Shown here: positions 6,048 to 6,104 of the stretch, in pieces
Layout: each line of letters starts with the position of its first letter
Numbering within the stretch: the stretch's first letter is position 1
From: an uncultured Ruminococcus sp.
Lineage (GTDB): Bacteria > Bacillota > Clostridia > Oscillospirales > Ruminococcaceae
Direction of reading: 5' to 3'
DNA: 6,104 nt
Assembly: GCA_947176685.1 (NCBI GenBank)
Contig: CAMWRL010000111.1
Span: 1 to 6,104 of the forward strand
The notes under the pieces: model-generated
Database searches by the model: none
Told to the model about the DNA's origin: nothing
The model's input: only the letters and a program-made list of their open reading frames with translations
Made by a program: the position numbers and the translations under genes

Positions 6048-6104
6048 TTTCACAAATTTCAATGATTATGAAAAAAATTTCATTTATTGTACATATTATT
6101 TTAA
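6048..6104 (-). other. AT-rich leader upstream of tmcAL
   Basis: This edge segment is very AT-rich, with an A/T run at 6070-6080 flanked by a weak ATGAAA/TTTCAT dyad. Possible -10-like hexamers on the minus strand (TACAAT, TAATAT) occur near 6086-6098, but any matching -35 would lie outside the window, so a promoter for the cluster cannot be confirmed. No coding region is seen. Confidence 0.35.

Noticed and set aside
6036..6062. Longer tmcAL starting at TTG 6062 or GTG 6053
   Set aside because: The ATG at 6035 has AGAGG 7 bases upstream and gives the family-typical first residues; the extra residues are translated ribosome-site sequence.
6070..6086. Terminator at the right edge
   Set aside because: The ATGAAA/TTTCAT dyad is only 6 A/T-rich pairs around an A run and is too weak to call a terminator.
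1..6104. New defence or mobile system
   Set aside because: No nuclease, toxin, integrase, transposase, reverse transcriptase or terminal repeats are seen; most genes are recognisable housekeeping genes with uniform composition.

Overview
The window looks like chromosomal DNA from a low-to-moderate GC Firmicute, most likely a Clostridia member near Ruminococcus/Oscillospiraceae. The reasons are AT-rich spacers and composition (by eye), strong purine-rich Shine-Dalgarno sites, a CC-containing clostridial-type MnmA, the Firmicutes-type TmcAL, and an exported C39-type lipoprotein with a Glu/Thr-rich tail. The taxon is an inference; no rRNA or other marker is present.

All seven genes lie on the minus strand and are packed almost without gaps, so the window reads right to left as one probable operon: tmcAL (6035-4833), a C39-family cysteine-peptidase-like lipoprotein (4828-3812), a HAD phosphatase (3819-3172), mnmA (3128-2052), a TrmN6-type methyltransferase (2055-1345), rsmI (1341-514) and a small membrane protein with a PH-like domain (502-56). 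Spacers are 3 to 11 bases or overlaps. The one exception is 43 bases between the HAD gene and mnmA, which hold an 8-bp perfect stem that may tune expression of the downstream half. No convincing terminator follows the last gene. A near-consensus promoter (TTGAAA, 17-base spacer, TATAAT with an extended TGA) sits at positions 3-31 and points left, so a new transcription unit probably begins just outside the window.

Four of the seven genes modify RNA that contacts the decoding site. TmcAL makes ac4C at the wobble base of elongator tRNA-Met, MnmA makes the 2-thio group of wobble uridines, the TrmN6-like enzyme probably methylates A37 or a related base in tRNA, and RsmI 2'-O-methylates C1402 of 16S rRNA. 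The lipoprotein, HAD enzyme and PH-like protein have no obvious part in this theme. They are the least understood content of an otherwise housekeeping region. I see no mobile element, CRISPR array, RNA gene or defence system.
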